A stretch of DNA of 64,000 nucleotides from NCBI GenBank assembly GCA_944321945.1, contig CALUNE010000007.1, positions 37,055-101,054 on the forward strand, given 5' to 3'. Positions 1-7,379 of the stretch are shown here, one piece after another. A program made the translations under genes and the position numbers. The notes beneath the pieces were generated by a model. The model was not told the DNA's origin. It ran no database searches and saw only the letters and a program-made list of their open reading frames with translations. Within the stretch, counting starts at the first letter, position 1; each line of letters begins with the position of its first letter. The stretch is from an uncultured Alistipes sp. Its GTDB lineage: Bacteria; Bacteroidota; Bacteroidia; Bacteroidales; Rikenellaceae.

Positions 1-429
1 CCGTGGCTGCTCTTCGCCGTGATCCGCCGCACGCGCATCAACCGCGTCCGGCGATCGGGGTCGTCGCAGTCGGGATCGCTGCTGCTGTCGCTCGTGGCCC
101 TGGCCGTAAGCGCCTCGCTCACCTACTACATCGCCGACTCGACGATCGACCTGATCTTCTTCGGCGTGGCCCTCTACTCGCTGCTGAGCGGACTGATCCT
201 CATCGTGATGCGGCAGCGGATCTTCTCCCACATGATCGGCTTTCTGGTCATCGAGAACGGCGTGTTCCTCTTCTCGACGGCCATCGGCGTGGAGATGCCC
301 CTGCTGATCAACTTCGCCATCCTGCTCGACATCCTCATTTCGGTGCTGATGCTGGGCATCTTCTTCACCAAAATCGACGACAAGCTCCACGCCGACGACG
401 CCGATTCACTGACCAACGTAAAGGACTGA
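1..429 (+). CDS. HyfE-like membrane subunit of a hydrogenase-4/Ehr-type complex (5' end cut by window)
   Basis: The reading frame is open to the first base of the window, so the gene starts upstream; the first possible in-window start is a GTG at 19, but the codons before it already look like protein (PWLLFAV). About 142 residues remain, with several hydrophobic segments and a charged C-terminus, resembling the NuoK/MnhC-like HyfE proteins. HyfE is a small membrane subunit beside the antiporter-like proton channels. The assignment leans on gene order, since HyfF- and HyfG-like genes follow directly (4-base gap to the next ATG). The role, in a proton- or ion-translocating membrane arm, is inferred from the family. 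Confidence 0.75.
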   Translation, partial: PWLLFAVIRRTRINRVRRSGSSQSGSLLLSLVALAVSASLTYYIADSTIDLIFFGVALYSLLSGLILIVMRQRIFSHMIGFLVIENGVFLFSTAIGVEMPLLINFAILLDILISVLMLGIFFTKIDDKLHADDADSLTNVKD

Positions 430-433
430 CGCC

Positions 434-1834
434 ATGATCGCCTACCTCATCGCAAGCATTCTGATCGCTTCGGCGGCCTTTCTCGTACGCCGCGAACGGC
501 AGCTCTTCCTCACGGGCGTACTCTTCTACGCCGTGCAGGCGGCCTTCGCCTGTGTCATCCTCTTCGGCGGGCTCTACGGGCAGGAATCGACCGCCTGGTT
601 CCGGTTCGATGCGCCGGGAACGCTCTTCTACGTGCTGCTGTGCGTGGTCTCGGCCTTCGCCTACTTCCACTCCGAGGCCTATCTGCGCGACAACGACCTG
701 CAGCAGACCCGCGCCTATTCGGGGCTCGTCATGCTGCTGACGACGGCCATCGCCGGATCGTACTTCGCAGCCAATCTGGCCGTGACGTGGATCTTCCTCG
801 AGGCCACGACACTCTGCTCGGCCGGCATCATCTACCACCGCCGCACGGCCCAGACGCTCGAAGCCGCCTGGAAATACGTCTTCGTCTGCTCGACGGGCAT
901 CGCCATGGCCTACCTGGGCATCCTGCTGCTGGCCGCCGCCACCGACTGCGAGTCGCTCGACTACCTGGCCGTGGCCGAAGCCGCCCCGCGCGGCAACGCC
1001 CTCTATCTGAAGATCGCCTTCCTGCTGATCCTCTGCGGCTACAGCTGCAAGGTGGAGCTCTTCCCGCTGCATACGGTAGGCATCGACGCCAACTTCGCGG
1101 CTCCGTCGCCCGCCTCGGCACTGATCTCCACCGGACTGGTCAACGCCGGCTTCCTGGCCATCTTCCGCGTCTACCGGATGCTGGCCCCGACGGAGATTTT
1201 CGCCTGGGTGCGCTCGGTGCTGCTGATCGTCGGGGTGCTGTCGCTCGTCATCGGCGCGCTGTTCCTGCGCCGCACGAACAACTACAAGCGCTTCCTCTCC
1301 TACTCGACCGTCGAGAACATGGGCATCGCCGCCATCGGTCTGGGAGTGGGCGGCATCGGAGCCTGGGCCGCCGTGTTCCACGTCGTCTGCCACACCTTCA
1401 TCAAGAGCAGCCTCTTCCTGCAGATGGCCGTCGTGCGACAGGTCTACAACGGCTACCGCATCAACCGCATCGGCGACTACATCCACATCAACCGCGTCGG
1501 AGCCGTCGGCCTGCTCGCGGGCATGGTCGTTCTGGTGGCCTTCCCGCCCTCGCCGCTCTTCCTCTCGGAGCTGATGATCCTGCGCGAAACGATCGCCGGC
1601 GGACGCTGGTGGCTCGTCGCCGGGATGCTGCTCCTGCTCTGCATCGTCATCTACTCGTTCTGCTCGCGCATGATCCGCCTCTGCTACCAGCCCAACCAGG
1701 ACGAACTCCACCCCTCGAAGGTCGATCGGGCACTGTCGTGGTCGGCCCTCTCGCTGCTGGTCGTGGCCATGGTGCTTGGGCTCTGGCAGCCGGAGCTGCT
1801 GCGTGAACTGATCGATCAAATCGCCTTGTCATGA
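434..1834 (+). CDS. HyfF-like proton-translocating membrane subunit (NuoN/MrpD family)
   Basis: A 466-residue, very hydrophobic protein of the proton-antiporter (proton_antipo_M) family found in complex I, Mrp antiporters and group 4 hydrogenases. It contains the segment LEATTLCSAGIIYHRR and a lysine/histidine-bearing core (CKVELFPLHTVGIDANFAAPSP) typical of these subunits. It would form one antiporter-like half channel coupling redox chemistry in the peripheral arm to ion movement. Its stop codon overlaps the start of the next gene as ATGA, which indicates translational coupling. Residue-level proton path assignments need an alignment. Confidence 0.85.
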   Translation: MIAYLIASILIASAAFLVRRERQLFLTGVLFYAVQAAFACVILFGGLYGQESTAWFRFDAPGTLFYVLLCVVSAFAYFHSEAYLRDNDLQQTRAYSGLVMLLTTAIAGSYFAANLAVTWIFLEATTLCSAGIIYHRRTAQTLEAAWKYVFVCSTGIAMAYLGILLLAAATDCESLDYLAVAEAAPRGNALYLKIAFLLILCGYSCKVELFPLHTVGIDANFAAPSPASALISTGLVNAGFLAIFRVYRMLAPTEIFAWVRSVLLIVGVLSLVIGALFLRRTNNYKRFLSYSTVENMGIAAIGLGVGGIGAWAAVFHVVCHTFIKSSLFLQMAVVRQVYNGYRINRIGDYIHINRVGAVGLLAGMVVLVAFPPSPLFLSELMILRETIAGGRWWLVAGMLLLLCIVIYSFCSRMIRLCYQPNQDELHPSKVDRALSWSALSLLVVAMVLGLWQPELLRELIDQIALS

Positions 1835-3360
1835 ACTATCTCGTAACCGACAATACAGCGGGCGCCGTGCGCCTGGAGGAGATCCCCGAAATCTCCTACG
1901 CCTCGTTCTACGAACTGATGCGCACGTGGCTGGCGGACGAACGCTACCACGTGGGCCACTATTTCGCCCTGCCGTCCGACGACCGCATGCGCTTCTACGC
2001 CCTGGTGCTGGACGACGCCGAAGGGCGCGTGCTGGTCACCTCCCACGCCACGGGCTACTACGACGACACGGCCCTGCCGTCGCTCACGGCCCTGCATCCG
2101 CAGATGCACCCCTTCGAGCGCGACATCACCGAACGCTACGGCATCCGCTTCGACGGACAGCCCTGGCCCAAGCCGCTGCGCTTCCCCTTCGACCGCTACG
2201 ACCGTCAGAGCACGATCGAGAACTACCCCTTCTACACGATGGCCGGACGTACGCTGCACGAGGTCAACGTGGGACCGATCCACGCCGGAATCATCGAGCC
2301 GGGAGCCTTCCGCTTCATCTGCAACGGCGAGCAGGTGCTCCATCTCGAGATCGCCCTGGGCTATCAGCACCGCGGGGTGGAGGCGGCCTTCCAGACGACG
2401 GACAACCGGCTGAGGCAGAACTGTCTGGCCGAAACCGTCGCGGGCGACAGCGCCGTAGCCCACGCCACGGCCTTCGCCGAAGCGATCGAGAAGCTCACCG
2501 ACCGCGAACGCCCCGCACAGCTCGACCGTGAACGGGCCGTAGCCCTCGAACTGGAACGCATGGCCATGCAGATCGCCGATACGGGCGCCCTGTCGATGGA
2601 CACGGGCTACCAACTGGGACAGGTGGCCTGCGAGGCACTGCGCACGATGACGATCAACACCACGCAGGCATGGTGCGGCAACCGCTTCGGCAAGGGGCTG
2701 ATCCGCCCCCACGGCACGGACCATCCGCTGACACCGGCCAAGTCGGAGATGATCCGCACGAACGTCGCCCGGATCGCCCGGCGTTACGACGAGGTGCGTC
2801 GCGATATCGAATCGTCACCCTCGCTGCTGGCCCGCTTCGAACAGTGCGGCGTGGTGCCGCGCGAGGAGATGCGGCGGATCGGGGGCGTCGGTCAGGCGGC
2901 CCGCGCCAGCGGACTGGCGCGCGACATCCGCACGACACATCCCTGGGGCTCGTACGGCAAGTGTCTGCACCACACGCCGGTCGTCGAACAGGCGGGCGAC
3001 GTGATGGCCCGCCTCGAGGTGCGCTGCCGCGAGGTGCTGCAGTCGGCCCGCTACATCGACCATCTGTTGGAGATCTACGAACGGAAATACGGCGCGGTGG
3101 AGAATCCGTGCGACGAGCCCGACTACACGACCTCGCTCACACCGTCGTCGCTCTCGTTCGGCCTGGTCGAGGGGTGGCGCGGCGAGACGTGCCACGTGGT
3201 GGTGACCGATGCCGACGGACGCATCGAGGCGTGTCGCATCAAGGATCCGAGCCTGCACAACTGGCTGGCGCTGGCGCTGGCCGTGCGCGGCGAGGGGATC
3301 TCCGACTTCCCGATCTGCAACAAGAGCTTCAACCTTTCGTACTGCGGCCACGACCTCTGA
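1831..3360 (+). CDS. HyfG-like large subunit (NuoC-NuoD fusion) lacking NiFe ligands, Ehr type
   Basis: A 509-residue protein. Residues ~1-130 resemble the 30-kDa NuoC domain (ERDITERYGIRFDGQPWP); from ~140 it resembles the 49-kDa NuoD/hydrogenase large subunit (VNVGPIHAGIIEPGAFRF). In active group 4 hydrogenases an N-terminal CxxC and a C-terminal DPCxxC bind nickel and iron. Here the first motif reads AETVAGDSAVAH at ~200 (both Cys replaced by Ala and Ser) and the C-terminus ends KSFNLSYCGHDL, where by eye the Cys pair is Ser and Gly. It therefore fits the energy-converting-hydrogenase-related (Ehr) group, whose substrate is unknown. The start overlaps the preceding gene by ATGA and a terminator follows the stop. 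Confidence 0.85.
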   Translation: MNYLVTDNTAGAVRLEEIPEISYASFYELMRTWLADERYHVGHYFALPSDDRMRFYALVLDDAEGRVLVTSHATGYYDDTALPSLTALHPQMHPFERDITERYGIRFDGQPWPKPLRFPFDRYDRQSTIENYPFYTMAGRTLHEVNVGPIHAGIIEPGAFRFICNGEQVLHLEIALGYQHRGVEAAFQTTDNRLRQNCLAETVAGDSAVAHATAFAEAIEKLTDRERPAQLDRERAVALELERMAMQIADTGALSMDTGYQLGQVACEALRTMTINTTQAWCGNRFGKGLIRPHGTDHPLTPAKSEMIRTNVARIARRYDEVRRDIESSPSLLARFEQCGVVPREEMRRIGGVGQAARASGLARDIRTTHPWGSYGKCLHHTPVVEQAGDVMARLEVRCREVLQSARYIDHLLEIYERKYGAVENPCDEPDYTTSLTPSSLSFGLVEGWRGETCHVVVTDADGRIEACRIKDPSLHNWLALALAVRGEGISDFPICNKSFNLSYCGHDL

Positions 3361-3380
3361 AAAGCCGTCGGCCACGACGC

Positions 3381-3413
3381 AAAAGCCTCCGCCCGAAACG
3401 GCGGGGGCTTTTT
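3381..3413 (+). terminator. Rho-independent terminator after the HyfG-like gene
   Basis: A GC-rich stem (AAAAGCCTCCGCC pairing with GGCGGGGGCTTTT) with loop CGAAAC is followed by a T run. It lies 20 bases after the HyfG-like stop and should separate that operon from the pectinesterase gene. Confidence 0.85.
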
Positions 3414-3541
3414 GTTCGTCGGCTCCGCAACAGGGTCCCGGAGGGTGCGGTAAGGGGTTGACAGAGGCCTGCGAAAGGCCGGAACGACAAAAAATCCCTG
3501 TTTTCCGCAAAAAAATCCCCGCCCCGAAACACAAAAACAAC

Positions 3542-3549
3542 GAACTTTG
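3542..3549 (+). promoter_or_regulatory. Possible -7 element of the pectinesterase promoter
   Basis: GAACTTTG matches the Bacteroidota -7 consensus TAnnTTTG at all fixed positions except the first base. It lies 32 bases before the pectinesterase ATG in an A-rich stretch. No clear -33 TTTG is present at the right distance, so the call is tentative. Confidence 0.4.
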
Positions 3550-3581
3550 CCGTCGTAAAACCGAAACGAAAACCGCGAATC

Positions 3582-4697
3582 ATGAAACTGCCTCAACAGA
3601 TGCTTGTCCTCGGCGCGGCACTGTTCGCCCTGACCGGAACGACGGCCTGCGGATCGGACTCCGAAACGCCGAATCCCGACCACGGAGACGGCTCGTCGCA
3701 GGAGCAGATCCATACCGTCACCGTTGCCCGGGACGGTTCGGGCGACTACACGTCGCTCCAGGAGGCCTTCGACGCCCTGCCCGTCGACGGCAAACCCCAC
3801 ATCGTCCGCCTGCGCCCGGGAACCTATTATGAAAAGGTCTCGCTGACGTCGAAACACCCCCACGTCACGCTCATCGGCGACGATGCCGCCACCTGCATCG
3901 TCACCTACGACGACTATGCGGGCCACGACGACGGCCAGGGCGGCACGCTCGGCACATGGCAGAGCCAGACGCTGCTGATCGATGCCGACGACTTCACGGC
4001 CTGCGGCGTCACCATCGCCAACAGCTATGTCAACAGCAAGGCCAATGCCGCCCTCAACAAGGATACGCAGGCCGTCGCCGTGCGGGTTGAGAGCGACCGC
4101 GCGGCCTTCTACAACTGCCGCATCACGGGCTATCAGGACACCCTCTTCGGCCGCGGCACGGGGCGCGTCTACCTGCGCGACTGCTACGTCGAGGGCAACG
4201 TCGACTTCATTTTCGGCTCGTCGACGATCCTGCTGGACCGCTGCACGCTCCACGTCAACCGCAACAACAGCGTGCTGACCGCCCCCTCGACCCCGGAGGA
4301 TCACCGTTTCGGCATCGTCTGCCTCGACTGCACGATCACCTGTCCGGCGACGGGCGAAGTGGACTTCGACGGGTCGAAATTCTCGTACTTTCACCTGGGA
4401 CGTCCGTGGCAGAATGCGCCGCGTGCGGTCTTCGTGCGCTGCGAGGAGCCGGCAGCCCTGCGGGCCGAAGGCTGGACCACGATGTCAGCTTCGCCGGCCC
4501 TCTTCGCCGAATACCGGTGTACGGGCGAAGGTGCGGCAGCCGACCGTCTCGCTCAACGGGCCAACGGAGGCCGTCAGCTCTCCGACGAGGAGGCCGCCGA
4601 ATATACCGCAGCAACGATCTTCGCCCGGGAAGCGGCTCCGGAGAACGGCTCCGACTGGCTCCCGGCCGAGGCCTTCACCGACCCCGCCGGTCGATAA
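3582..4697 (+). CDS. Pectinesterase (CE8), predicted lipoprotein
   Basis: A 371-residue protein that should remove methyl esters from homogalacturonan. A lipoprotein signal ends in LTGTTAC (Cys 23), followed by a Ser/Asp/Gly-rich linker, so the enzyme is probably surface or periplasm anchored. The right-handed beta-helix pectinesterase domain is marked by GSGDYTS, the QAVAV segment, GYQDTLFG (~185), VDFIFG (~208) and LGRPW (~273), which hold the two catalytic aspartates and the arginine. Length is usual for bacterial CE8 enzymes. It has its own candidate promoter and is bracketed by two terminators. It stands alone inside a hydrogenase-like operon with no susC/susD pair or other pectin gene nearby. 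Confidence 0.9.
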   Translation: MKLPQQMLVLGAALFALTGTTACGSDSETPNPDHGDGSSQEQIHTVTVARDGSGDYTSLQEAFDALPVDGKPHIVRLRPGTYYEKVSLTSKHPHVTLIGDDAATCIVTYDDYAGHDDGQGGTLGTWQSQTLLIDADDFTACGVTIANSYVNSKANAALNKDTQAVAVRVESDRAAFYNCRITGYQDTLFGRGTGRVYLRDCYVEGNVDFIFGSSTILLDRCTLHVNRNNSVLTAPSTPEDHRFGIVCLDCTITCPATGEVDFDGSKFSYFHLGRPWQNAPRAVFVRCEEPAALRAEGWTTMSASPALFAEYRCTGEGAAADRLAQRANGGRQLSDEEAAEYTAATIFAREAAPENGSDWLPAEAFTDPAGR

Positions 4698-4775
4698 TCC
4701 GCACGAAAGAAGGCAGCCCGCCCGCTTTCACCCACCTCTTCCAAAGATTCCCCCATCATTCATTTCCCTTTCTCC

Positions 4776-4817
4776 CGCGGACCGGAGTTCCCGATACGGA
4801 ACTTCGGTCCGCGTTTT
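4776..4817 (+). terminator. Terminator after the pectinesterase gene
   Basis: A 16-base stem (CGCGGACCGGAGTTCC with GGAACTTCGGTCCGCG, one G-T style mismatch) and six-base loop, followed by TTTTCG. It lies ~80 bases after the pectinesterase stop and before the next promoter. Confidence 0.8.
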
Positions 4818-4839
4818 CGTGCAAAACCCCGAAAAGCGC

Positions 4840-4870
4840 TTGTAGGTTCCGGGGGATTTCCGTATTTTTG
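4840..4870 (+). promoter_or_regulatory. Sigma-ABfr promoter for the fused small-subunit/CHR operon
   Basis: TTG at 4840-4842, a 20-base spacer and a perfect -7 element TATTTTTG at 4863-4870 match the Bacteroidota housekeeping promoter. It is 20 bases upstream of the HyfH/I-like start, so this subunit is transcribed separately from the other hydrogenase-like genes. Confidence 0.8.
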
Positions 4871-4890
4871 CGGGCATAAAGATTGCGACC

Positions 4891-5655
4891 ATGATTCTAC
4901 CGAAAATACGGGTTCTGCGCAGCCACGGCCGTCAGGCCATCGAGGATCTCGATGCTGTTCTGCTGACCGAGGAGTTCCGGGGACGCCCCGAACTGACCTT
5001 CACCGAAGATACCACCGAAGCCGAACACGCCCAGGCCATCTGCCCGACGGGCGCCTTCACGGCCGATCCGCTGACGCTCGATCTGGGCCGCTGCCTCTTC
5101 TGCGGAGCGTGCGCACGGGTGGCACCGCGCAACGTGCGCTTCACGAACGACTACCGCATCGGTTCGCCTACCCGCGAAGGGCTCGTTCTCCACGCCGGCG
5201 ACACCCGCGTGGCGTTCGATCCCGAACAGGTACGGCCCGAAATCCGCCGCTGCTTCGGCCGCGCGCTCCAACTGCGCGAAGTCTCGGCCGGAGGCGACGC
5301 CTCGGTCGAAATGGAACTCAACGCCACGGGAAACGTCAACTTCGACCTCGGGCGCTTCGGCATCGGCTTCACCGCCTCGCCTCGCCATGCCGACGGGGTG
5401 GTCGTCTCGGGCCCGATCACGGCCAACATGGCCGAGGCGCTCGAAATCTGCTACGACGCAGTCGCCGAGCCGAAAATCCTCGTCATGTGCGGCACGGAGG
5501 CCTGCTCCGGAGGACTCTTTGCCGAGAGCCGCGCCCTGGACCGCAGTTTCCTCGATTCGCACAGGCCCGACCTCTGGCTCCCCGGAGCTCCGACCCACCC
5601 AATGATCTATATCGACGGCCTGCGGACGCTGCTGGGCCACAAAAAACGCATCTGA
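4891..5655 (+). CDS. Fused ferredoxin and HyfI/NuoB-like small subunit with degenerate cluster ligands
   Basis: A 254-residue protein. The N-terminal part is a reduced ferredoxin domain: C51 (CPTGAF), then C68, C71 and C74 (CLFCGAC), while the fourth cysteine of that motif is Ala 78. This leaves four ligands for one [4Fe-4S] cluster. The C-terminal half follows the NuoB/HyfI pattern (RFGIGFTASPRHADGVVVSGP, MAEALEICYDAVAEPK, then GTEACSGGLF and LPGAPTHP). The CxxC of the proximal cluster is replaced by Asn148-Val-Asn-Phe151 and the GCPP cysteine by Ala 233; Cys 205 (and Cys 200) remain. It probably serves the Ehr-like complex, as HyfH and HyfI would. It is followed after 3 bases by a CHR transporter. 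Confidence 0.8.
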   Translation: MILPKIRVLRSHGRQAIEDLDAVLLTEEFRGRPELTFTEDTTEAEHAQAICPTGAFTADPLTLDLGRCLFCGACARVAPRNVRFTNDYRIGSPTREGLVLHAGDTRVAFDPEQVRPEIRRCFGRALQLREVSAGGDASVEMELNATGNVNFDLGRFGIGFTASPRHADGVVVSGPITANMAEALEICYDAVAEPKILVMCGTEACSGGLFAESRALDRSFLDSHRPDLWLPGAPTHPMIYIDGLRTLLGHKKRI

Positions 5656-5658
5656 TTC

Positions 5659-6225
5659 ATGATGGAACGTCTGCATACGATCTTTCTGTCGTTCTTCAAG
5701 ATCGGCCTCTTCACCTTCGGCGGCGGCTACGCCATGATCCCCCTGATCGAACGCGAGGTGATCGACAACCGCCACTGGATCGAACAGCGGGAATTCCTCG
5801 ACCTGCTGACCCTGGCCCAGTCGGTTCCGGGCCCCATTTCGCTCAACACGTCGGTCTTCGTCGGGTACAAGATCCGCGGACTGCGGGGAGCCGCCGCAGC
5901 GCTGCTGGGCGTAGTCGTGCCGTCGTTCGTCATCATCCTCATCATCGCCCTCTTCTTCGCCGGCATCCGCCACAATCCGGTGGTCGACGCCGCCTTCAAG
6001 GGGATGCGCCCGGCCGTCGTGGCGCTGATCATCGGGCCGGTGATCTCGCTGGCGCGCGGCATGCACTGGTCGATGTTCTTCGTCATCGCCGCCGCGGCAC
6101 TGGCCGTCTGGGGGCTGGGCTGGTCGCCGATCTGGGTGCTGGTGGCCGGCGCCGCTGCCGGCATCGCCTGGGAGCTGGCCGTCGCCCCGCGGATCGCCCG
6201 ACACAAAAAGAATCCCGAAGCATGA
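5659..6225 (+). CDS. Chromate transporter (CHR) half protein, first copy
   Basis: A 188-residue membrane protein with a single CHR domain: FTFGGGYAMIPLIEREV near residue 15, then AQSVPGPISLNTSVFVGYKIRG, a pattern repeated in the partner gene at 6712. Short-chain CHR proteins normally work as pairs and are annotated as chromate/sulfate-related transporters, but the natural substrate is often unknown. Two ATG codons (5659 and 5662) could start it. It begins 3 bases after the fused small-subunit gene and ends by ATGA overlap with the next gene, so all four genes look like one transcript. Confidence 0.9.
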   Translation: MMERLHTIFLSFFKIGLFTFGGGYAMIPLIEREVIDNRHWIEQREFLDLLTLAQSVPGPISLNTSVFVGYKIRGLRGAAAALLGVVVPSFVIILIIALFFAGIRHNPVVDAAFKGMRPAVVALIIGPVISLARGMHWSMFFVIAAAALAVWGLGWSPIWVLVAGAAAGIAWELAVAPRIARHKKNPEA

Positions 6226-6698
6226 ATCCGACAAAAAACATGAAATACAGTCTGTCTCTGGGGATTCTGCTCCTTGCGTTGCTGATAGCCGGGCCCTCGA
6301 CGGCCCGGTACACCGCTGCCGCCTCCACCCAAAAGCCCACGGCCGGCTCCGGCACCTCCACGGAGGAGGTCCGGCAAGCGCTGGAGCGCTTCTACCGGGC
6401 ATACGCCGGCTGGGTAGCGGCCAGCTACAACGAGCATCCGGAGAAGCCCGCCCTGCCCCTGGACAAGGCCACCCGCCGGAAGGTGGAAAAGGCCGCCGCC
6501 GAAACGGACGGGGATCCGCTCATCCGGGCCCAGGATTTCAACAAGCGGTCGCTGCCGACGATCCGGGTCGAACACGTCGAGGGCGAATGGTATGCCATCG
6601 CCTATCTGGCCACGTACGAAAACCGGTGCGTCGTTATTCCCGTTCGTGCCACCATGCGGAACGGGCAGCTGGAAATCACCGACATCACCCTGCCATAA
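6222..6698 (+). CDS. Small secreted protein between the two CHR halves (function unknown)
   Basis: A 158-residue protein starting at an ATG that overlaps the preceding stop (ATGA). It has a signal peptide (MKYSLSLGILLLALLIAG after a short leader) with a likely cleavage near residues 28-33, so the mature part is exported. The mature region begins TEEVRQALERFYRAYAGWV and ends with beta-strand-like sequence (EWYAIAYLATYENRCVVIPV). The shape recalls DUF3828-like proteins, but I do not recognise it firmly. Its place between two CHR half transporters, with 13 bases to the second, suggests a periplasmic partner; this is inference only. Confidence 0.75.
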   Translation: MNPTKNMKYSLSLGILLLALLIAGPSTARYTAAASTQKPTAGSGTSTEEVRQALERFYRAYAGWVAASYNEHPEKPALPLDKATRRKVEKAAAETDGDPLIRAQDFNKRSLPTIRVEHVEGEWYAIAYLATYENRCVVIPVRATMRNGQLEITDITLP

Positions 6699-6711
6699 CC
6701 CTCATCCCGAC

Positions 6712-7293
6712 ATGATTCTTCTCTGGCAACTCTTCGTTTCGTATCTCAAGATCGGATTCTTCGGATTCGGCGGCGGATACGCCATGCTGTCGCTCATCCA
6801 GAACGAGGTGGTCGTGCAGCACCAGTGGCTCACCAACGCGCAGTTTGCCGACATCGTCGCCATCTCGCAGATCACCCCCGGCCCAATTGCCATCAACTCG
6901 GCCACCTACGTGGGCTACACCGTCGGTCTGGAGACCGGCTACGCGTGGTGCGGCATTCTGGGATCGGCCATTGCGACGCTGGCCGTCTGCCTGCCGTCGC
7001 TCACGCTGATGATCCTCGTAGCACGGTTCTTCCTGCGGCTGAAGGACAACCGGCTGGTCGAAGGGGCCATGCGGGGCATGCGTCCCGTGGTGATCGGCAT
7101 GATCGCCGCCGCGGCGCTGCTGCTGATCTTCCCCCACAGTTCGGAACCCGACGAACAGAACTTCATCGACGCCTGGAGCTGGGTGCTCTTCGGCGGGGTC
7201 TTCATCGGCTCGTGGCGCAAGGTGAACCCGATCCTGCTGATCGTCCTCTCGGCCGCGGCGGGCATCCTGATCTACCACGTCTTCGGACTTTAG
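6712..7293 (+). CDS. Chromate transporter (CHR) half protein, second copy
   Basis: A 193-residue CHR-domain membrane protein with GFFGFGGGYAMLSLIQNEVV and ISQITPGPIAINSATYVGYTVG, paralogous to the first CHR gene. The open frame extends further upstream, but the ATG at 6712 gives the usual CHR N-terminus and lies 13 bases after the previous stop. The two halves probably assemble as a heterodimer equivalent to one long ChrA. What is transported is not shown by the sequence. Confidence 0.9.
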   Translation: MILLWQLFVSYLKIGFFGFGGGYAMLSLIQNEVVVQHQWLTNAQFADIVAISQITPGPIAINSATYVGYTVGLETGYAWCGILGSAIATLAVCLPSLTLMILVARFFLRLKDNRLVEGAMRGMRPVVIGMIAAAALLLIFPHSSEPDEQNFIDAWSWVLFGGVFIGSWRKVNPILLIVLSAAAGILIYHVFGL

Positions 7294-7322
7294 TTCCTGC
7301 CAGGAAAGCCATACAAACAGCA

Positions 7323-7348
7323 GGTGCATAGGTTTTCACCTATGCACC
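7323..7348. terminator. Perfect 11-bp hairpin between convergent genes
   Basis: GGTGCATAGGT and ACCTATGCACC pair perfectly around the loop TTTC. It lies between the convergent CHR and DUF4405-like genes. There is no long T run on either side, so its terminator activity is only likely. Confidence 0.55.
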
Positions 7349-7379
7349 CGTCCCGACGGCTGTCTGCGCATGCCGGATG

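Noticed and set aside
365-1819. Long minus-strand frame opposite the HyfF-like gene.
   Set aside because: Composition (Asp, Glu, His, Gln rich without motifs) is typical of an antisense shadow; the plus-strand frame encodes a clear membrane protein.
1-3360. Reading the first genes as a functional NiFe hydrogenase or as NADH dehydrogenase.
   Set aside because: The NiFe-binding cysteines are missing, and the gene order and fused NuoC-NuoD match group 4 hydrogenase relatives rather than complex I.
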